Below the pieces are notes generated by a model. It did no database searches, had not been told where the DNA came from, and saw nothing but the letters and a program-made list of their open reading frames with translations. From the NCBI GenBank assembly GCA_041497605.1, contig JBGQGW010000146.1, forward strand, positions 1-10,175: a DNA stretch of 10,175 nucleotides, in the 5' to 3' direction. The position numbers and the translations under genes are program-made. The stretch is from JBGPTK01 sp041497605 (GTDB lineage: Bacteria > Acidobacteriota > Terriglobia > Acidiferrales > UBA7541). Below, piece after piece: positions 6,701-10,175 of the stretch (its first letter is position 1; the number at the start of each line of letters is the position of its first letter).

Positions 6701-6822
6701 GCGCCAACTGTGCATCGAATGAATGGGGTGCGCGGCGCTCAGGGTCCGGGTGGAAACGCCCGTGCCTCCCGTGCTTGGAAAGGAGAATGCCCGGCATCAA
6801 TGGTCGCTCTCGATTGCCGGGT
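6701..6822 (+). promoter_or_regulatory. Probable Moco (molybdenum cofactor) riboswitch upstream of moaA
   Basis: The call rests on position directly before moaA, dense RNA structure and a resemblance to the Moco RNA motif as I recall it, not on a covariance-model match. Helices seen: GCGCC (6701-6705) with GGCGC (6734-6738), stacked on a seven-pair stem 6710-6716/6727-6733; a six-pair stem 6747-6752/6757-6762 capped by a GAAA tetraloop; CTCC (6766-6769) with GGAG (6782-6785) around GGAAA, recalling the CCUCC...GGAAAGGAG element of Moco RNAs; and CCCGGCA (6790-6796) with TGCCGGG (6815-6821). Moco riboswitches typically repress moa genes when the cofactor is plentiful. A strong terminator hairpin begins six bases later, which implies control by transcription termination. 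The exact aptamer ends and its closing stem are uncertain. Confidence 0.62.
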
Positions 6823-6827
6823 CATTT

Positions 6828-6866
6828 TGCCCGATTCCAAGCTTGGATTCGGGCATTTTGGTTTTT
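6828..6866 (+). terminator. Intrinsic terminator in the moaA leader (riboswitch expression platform)
   Basis: Positions 6828-6855 form a 28-base inverted repeat with a single mismatched pair (T6835 against T6848), arms TGCCCGATTCC and GGATTCGGGCA. It is followed at once by TTTTGGTTTTT (6856-6866). This is the strongest terminator-like element in the window. It ends only 17 bases before the moaA ATG, so it can hardly serve an upstream gene and is best read as an attenuator. Its CGGGCA (6850-6855) could also pair with the earlier TGCCCG at 6788-6793, giving a competing structure. Confidence 0.8.
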
Positions 6867-6883
6867 AGGGGATAACAAAAGAA

Positions 6884-7918
6884 ATGGCGGCGTTGAACGA
6901 ATCCGCGATCGCAGCACAAAGTTCACCGGAACCAGCTATGCCCTTGCAGGACAAATTCGGCCGCCGGATCACCGACCTGCGAATTTCCGTTACGGATCGC
7001 TGCAATTTCCGCTGCGTTTATTGCCGCTCGGCCGACCCGGAAAACCACATGGCTGCCCCCTCCCTATTGGGTTGGGAGGAATTCGACCGGCTCGCGCGCA
7101 TCCTGGTGGGGCTCGGCATTCGCAAGATCCGCGTCACCGGCGGAGAGCCGCTGGTGCGCGATGGCGTCGAGGATTTCATCGCGCGGCTGCACGCGCTTGG
7201 CGTCCAGGACCTCTCGATTACGACCAACGCCCACCTGCTTGCGGACCGCTGCAATCGCCTGGTGGCCGCCGGCCTGAACCGCATCAACATCAGCCTGGAT
7301 TCACTGGACCCGGCCAAGTTCGAGAAAATTACTCGCACGAAATCGTTCAGCAAGGTGCTCGCGGGAATCGATGCGGCGCAGGCATCTCCGCTGCGGCCGG
7401 TGAAAGTGAATGCCGTGCTGGTGCGCGGGATCAACGACGACGAAGTGGAAGCCTTCGCCGAATTTGCCCACGATCGCGATTTGATCATGCGCTTCATCGA
7501 GTACATGCCGCTGGACGCTGACCGCCACTGGAAGCGCGATCTGGTCGTTACCGCCGCGGAAATTCATCGCCGCATTTCGGCGCGCTGGCCGCTGGTTCAG
7601 ATTTCGCACGAGCGCAGCGAAACGGCCCGGAAATACAGATTTGCCGATGGCCGCGGAGAAATCGGCCTGATCGCTCCCGTCTCCCAACCCTTCTGCGGGT
7701 TCTGCTCGCGCATTCGTTTGACTGCTGACGGCAAGCTGCGCACCTGTTTGTTCAGCAAGGACGATCACGATTTGAAGTCCTTGCTGCGCGGCGGAGCCAG
7801 CGACCAGGAAATTGCCGACGAGATTCGAGCGGTTGTCCACGAGAAAGAGAAAGGCCACCGAATCAACGAACCGGATTTTGTCCCTCCCTCGCGCACCATG
7901 GTTTTCATCGGTGGATAG
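6884..7918 (+). CDS. moaA: GTP 3',8-cyclase MoaA (molybdenum cofactor biosynthesis)
   Basis: A 344-residue radical-SAM enzyme for the first step of molybdenum cofactor synthesis, converting GTP to 3',8-cyclo-7,8-dihydro-GTP, which MoaC then turns into cyclic pyranopterin monophosphate. The N-terminal cluster motif CNFRCVYC places Cys40, Cys44 and Cys47 on the SAM-binding 4Fe-4S cluster, and GGEP lies at 86-89. The second cluster motif FCGFCSRIRLTADGKLRTC gives Cys271, Cys274 and Cys288. The protein ends in the Gly-Gly tail (SRTMVFIGG) that MoaA needs for activity. Length is normal for the family. ATG 6884 has AGGGGA (6867-6872) eleven bases upstream, a long but acceptable spacing. Met19 (6938) is nearer the usual family start but has no Shine-Dalgarno. 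No other moa/moe gene lies in the window, and expression is probably controlled by the structured leader and terminator just upstream. Confidence 0.95.
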   Translation: MAALNESAIAAQSSPEPAMPLQDKFGRRITDLRISVTDRCNFRCVYCRSADPENHMAAPSLLGWEEFDRLARILVGLGIRKIRVTGGEPLVRDGVEDFIARLHALGVQDLSITTNAHLLADRCNRLVAAGLNRINISLDSLDPAKFEKITRTKSFSKVLAGIDAAQASPLRPVKVNAVLVRGINDDEVEAFAEFAHDRDLIMRFIEYMPLDADRHWKRDLVVTAAEIHRRISARWPLVQISHERSETARKYRFADGRGEIGLIAPVSQPFCGFCSRIRLTADGKLRTCLFSKDDHDLKSLLRGGASDQEIADEIRAVVHEKEKGHRINEPDFVPPSRTMVFIGG

Positions 7919-8047
7919 CGATGATCCAGCGGAGAGACGCCGTCCCATGCCCCCTGCCGCTGAGGAGTGCAATCCTCCAACCGCTTCCCATATAGCCTGA
8001 CGGGGTGTACTTTTATGGTTTGGAGATTTCCAGGAGAGGAAAACTCG

Positions 8048-8494
8048 ATGAGCGAGCCCGAGCCAAGAATATTCACGCTCACCGAAGCGGAGCGGACTCG
8101 CATCGAAATCGAGCCTGTTCTGATGGAAGCGATGGACGCCCGCCGCAAGATCACCGGATTGGAAGACAGCTTGGCGCGGCTCTCGGCGCGCATCTCCCTT
8201 CGCGGCGGTCTGCTGGTTTCTTATGACAGGGCGGCCAAGAAGCGCATGGAACACGATGCCCTGGCTGCAACCGTGGACTCTGCGCTGGAGCGAATTGAAT
8301 CGACCGGCTGCGTGGTGAAGGATCTCGACGCGGGCCTGCTCGATTTTCCCGCCCGGTTGAATAATGAGGATGTTTATTTGTGCTGGCGCGTGGGCGAGGA
8401 CCGCATTCGGTTCTATCATCGTCAAGATGAGGGCTTCGCGGGCCGCAAGCCGATCGACCCGCGAGATTCGGGCCATCAACCTCCCGTCCAATAA
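8048..8494 (+). CDS. DUF2203 family protein of unknown function
   Basis: A 148-residue cytoplasmic protein recognised as DUF2203. It begins with FTLTEAE (9-15), continues as a mostly helical, charged region to about residue 85, then shows the family core GCVVKDLDAGLLDFPA (87-102), VYLCWRVGED (109-118) and GFAGRKPI (129-136). It has no signal peptide or membrane segment. The biochemical role of the family is not known to me. AGGAGAGGA (8032-8040) lies seven bases before ATG 8048, which fixes the start; a longer frame from 7967 lacks such a site. The gene is 129 bases after moaA and 89 before the yyaL-family gene, all on the same strand, so co-transcription is possible but there is no overlap to prove it. 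Confidence 0.85.
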   Translation: MSEPEPRIFTLTEAERTRIEIEPVLMEAMDARRKITGLEDSLARLSARISLRGGLLVSYDRAAKKRMEHDALAATVDSALERIESTGCVVKDLDAGLLDFPARLNNEDVYLCWRVGEDRIRFYHRQDEGFAGRKPIDPRDSGHQPPVQ

Positions 8495-8525
8495 CCTGGC
8501 TAGTACGGATCATCATGGGTACGGC

Positions 8526-8540
8526 CGGGTTTGAAACCCG
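8526..8540. repeat. 15-base palindrome CGGGTTTGAAACCCG
   Basis: Seven-base arms CGGGTTT and AAACCCG flank a single central G, 32 bases after the DUF2203 stop. It lacks a T tract, so it is not a typical terminator. The core resembles intergenic palindromes of the GGGTTTGAAACCC kind that I recall as dispersed in some bacterial genomes. It may be such a repeat or a protein-binding site. Confidence 0.4.
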
Positions 8541-8583
8541 CCTCTGCGAAGAGAATGGGGCAGCGCCGCCGGAAGGAAACCTC

Positions 8584-10175
8584 GTGACCGACCACAAGGA
8601 AAATCGCTTAAAGGATTCACACAGCCCTTATTTGCGCTCGGCCTCTCATCAGCCGATTGATTGGCACGAGTGGGGCGAAAAAGCCTTTGCGCACGCCCGC
8701 GAATCCGATAAGCCAATCCTGCTCGACATTGGCGCGGTGTGGTGCCACTGGTGCCATGTAATCGACCGCGAAAGCTACGAGAACCCCGAAATTGCCGCGC
8801 TCATCAATCAGTTTTTCGTTCCCGTAAAGGTGGATCGTGACGAGCGCCCCGATGTTGACGCGCGATATCAATCCGCCGTCAGCGCAATTTCCGGGCAAGG
8901 TGGCTGGCCTCTCACCGCATTCCTTACACCCGATGGGAAGCCGTTTTTTGGCGGAACCTATTTTCCACCCGAAGATGCCATGGGCCGGCCCGGGTTTAAG
9001 CGCATCCTTGCCTCGATTGCCGAGGCTTTCAAGTCACGCCGCGAAGAAGTGGACCGCTCCTCCGCCGCTTTGGAAGAAGCAGTGGCGCAGGCGGAATCGT
9101 TTCGCGGCGCGCGCGCGAATTTCGATCCCCTGGTGCCGGGCGCGATGCTGGAATCGATTGTCCGCATGTTTGATAATCGGAATGGCGGCTTCGGTAAGTC
9201 CCCAAAATTTCCGCATGCTTCGGCGATTGATTTGCTCCTCGAACTCTATCAATCAACCCGCGAAGCCCCCGTGCTGATGGTGGCCGAAAAGACCCTGGAA
9301 ATGATGGCCTCGGGCGGCGTTTACGATCAACTGGCCGGCGGCTTCCACCGCTATTCCGTGGACGAGCGCTGGCTGGTCCCGCACTTCGAGAAAATGTCCT
9401 ACGATAATTCGGAGTTGCTGAAAAATTATCTGCACGGCTACCAGGTAACCGGCAGGCCGCTTTTTCGGGAAGTCGCCGAAGGCATCATCGATTGGGTGAT
9501 GGAAGTGCTCTCAGACCAGCAGCGGGGCGGCTTTTACGCCAGCCAGGACGCCGATTATTCGCTCGAGGATGACGGCGATTATTTTACCTGGACGCTTGAC
9601 GAGGTTCGCGCCGCCCTTGCGCCCGAGGAAGCCCGCGTGGTCGAAATGTACTACGACATCGGCGCCCACGGAGAGATGCATCACAACCCGGCAAAAAATG
9701 TTCTGTGGATTTCGCAATCCATCGAGGACATCGCGCGCCAGTTAAGCCTCGGCGAAAGCGATGCTCGGCTGATCCTGGCGCGCGCCCAGGGCAAAATGCT
9801 CGAAGCCCGCAAGCGCCGCCCCACGCCCACCGTCGATACCACGATCTACGTGAGCTGGAACTCGATGTTCGTTTCCGCATTCCTTGAAGCGGCTCGCGTG
9901 CCCGGCCGCGGCGATTGCCGTGGATTCGCGCTCAAGACGCTGGATCGCCTTCTCGCCGAGGCGTGGGATGACGCGAAAGGATTCCTTCATCGCGTCGGCG
10001 GGCCGCGGCTCGAAGGCACTCTCGACGATCAAATTTTCGGCGCCGCGGCGCTTCTGGATGCTTACGAGACCACGCTCGATTCCCGCTATTTCGATCGCGC
10101 CGATGCCCTGATGAAGCTCACCATCGAGAAGTATGGCGACGCGGAGCACGGCGGCTTCTTCGATCGTGCGTCCGA
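8584..10175 (+). CDS. YyaL/DUF255 family thioredoxin-fold protein (3' truncated by window)
   Basis: The first 530 residues of a YyaL (SPATA20-like) protein, with the frame open to the window end; full-length members are about 650-700 residues. The N-terminal thioredoxin-like DUF255 domain (about 1-165) shows SPYLRSASHQPIDWHEWGEKAF (14-35), KPILLDIGAVWCHWCHVI with a CxxC at Cys54/Cys57, and VKVDRDERPDVDARY. The rest belongs to a six-hairpin glycosidase-like fold, with GGFGKSPKFPH, GGFHRYSVDERWLVPHFEKMSYDN (HFEKM at 267-271) and FYASQDADY. Function is poorly known; the CxxC suggests a thiol role. The family's usual WNGL motif reads WNSM here, in a PTVDTTIYVSWNSMF context. The GTG start at 8584 has AAGGA (8573-8577) six bases upstream. 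ATG 8515, in frame, would add 23 residues but has no ribosome binding site and covers the palindrome at 8526-8540. Confidence 0.9.
   Translation, partial: MTDHKENRLKDSHSPYLRSASHQPIDWHEWGEKAFAHARESDKPILLDIGAVWCHWCHVIDRESYENPEIAALINQFFVPVKVDRDERPDVDARYQSAVSAISGQGGWPLTAFLTPDGKPFFGGTYFPPEDAMGRPGFKRILASIAEAFKSRREEVDRSSAALEEAVAQAESFRGARANFDPLVPGAMLESIVRMFDNRNGGFGKSPKFPHASAIDLLLELYQSTREAPVLMVAEKTLEMMASGGVYDQLAGGFHRYSVDERWLVPHFEKMSYDNSELLKNYLHGYQVTGRPLFREVAEGIIDWVMEVLSDQQRGGFYASQDADYSLEDDGDYFTWTLDEVRAALAPEEARVVEMYYDIGAHGEMHHNPAKNVLWISQSIEDIARQLSLGESDARLILARAQGKMLEARKRRPTPTVDTTIYVSWNSMFVSAFLEAARVPGRGDCRGFALKTLDRLLAEAWDDAKGFLHRVGGPRLEGTLDDQIFGAAALLDAYETTLDSRYFDRADALMKLTIEKYGDAEHGGFFDRAS

Larger units (their letters stand above)
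6391..6883. other. Divergent intergenic region with structured moaA leader, 493 bases
   Basis: This is the longest stretch without a protein gene. The left part (6391-6580) serves as the upstream region of the minus-strand oxidoreductase; I see no convincing promoter pair for it. From about 6585 rightwards it holds a plus-strand promoter, two strong hairpins, a Moco-riboswitch-like domain and an intrinsic terminator, each listed separately. A minus-strand reading frame continues through 6391-6660 but has no family features. Confidence 0.75.

Noticed and set aside
6701..6822. Cobalamin riboswitch instead of a Moco riboswitch
   Set aside because: The conserved cobalamin-box pattern (GCCACTG-type) and the long multi-hairpin core are not visible, and the downstream gene is moaA, which fits Moco control better.
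7962..7977. GAGGA/TCCTC hairpin between moaA and DUF2203
   Set aside because: Five pairs without a T tract are too weak to call a terminator or regulatory element.
7301..8491. 396-residue minus-strand reading frame over moaA and DUF2203
   Set aside because: It is antisense to two well-supported genes with clear motifs; its sequence has no recognisable domain.

Overview
The window is a GC-rich stretch of bacterial chromosome carrying nine protein genes, two of them cut by the window edges. It has no rRNA, tRNA, CRISPR array, transposase or phage gene. Gene content and protein style suggest a soil Acidobacteriota (Terriglobia-like) bacterium. These include CstA with a YbdD/YjiX partner, a YuxH-type HDOD/EAL protein, a two-BON exported protein, a lone moaA, a DUF2203 protein and a YyaL/DUF255 protein. 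That assignment is an inference from gene style, not from a marker gene.

Layout: (1) 1-555, + strand: the 3' end of cstA (peptide/pyruvate transporter) and its small partner YbdD/YjiX, three bases apart. (2) 722-1237, +: a YjbQ/UPF0047 enzyme behind its own promoter with a perfect TATAAT. (3) 1345-2574, -: an HDOD protein with an EAL-like half, convergent with yjbQ. (4) 2575-2897: a divergent intergenic region. (5) 2898-4418, +: an exported Ntn-hydrolase-type protein (phospholipase B-like/C45) with a putative nucleophile Cys194. (6) 4444-4998, -: an exported protein with two BON domains. (7) 5224-6390, -: a saccharopine-dehydrogenase-like oxidoreductase. (8) 6391-6883: a 493-base divergent region with the most structured DNA in the window. 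It holds a sigma70-like promoter, a series of perfect or near-perfect RNA hairpins and a strong intrinsic terminator just before moaA, and is best explained as a molybdenum-cofactor (Moco)-type riboswitch. (9) 6884-7918, +: moaA. (10) 8048-8494, +: a DUF2203 protein. (11) 8584 to the window end, +: a YyaL-family thioredoxin-fold/six-hairpin protein, truncated by the window.

The genes do not form one pathway. Only cstA-ybdD looks like a tight operon. moaA, DUF2203 and yyaL lie in the same direction with gaps of 129 and 89 bases and could be partly co-transcribed, but no functional link is evident. The main candidate for a less described system is the moaA leader. Its 3' part can fold either into a terminator hairpin or into alternative pairings made from repeated TGCCCG/CGGGCA segments, and upstream of it sit two extra strong hairpins that a Moco aptamer alone does not explain.
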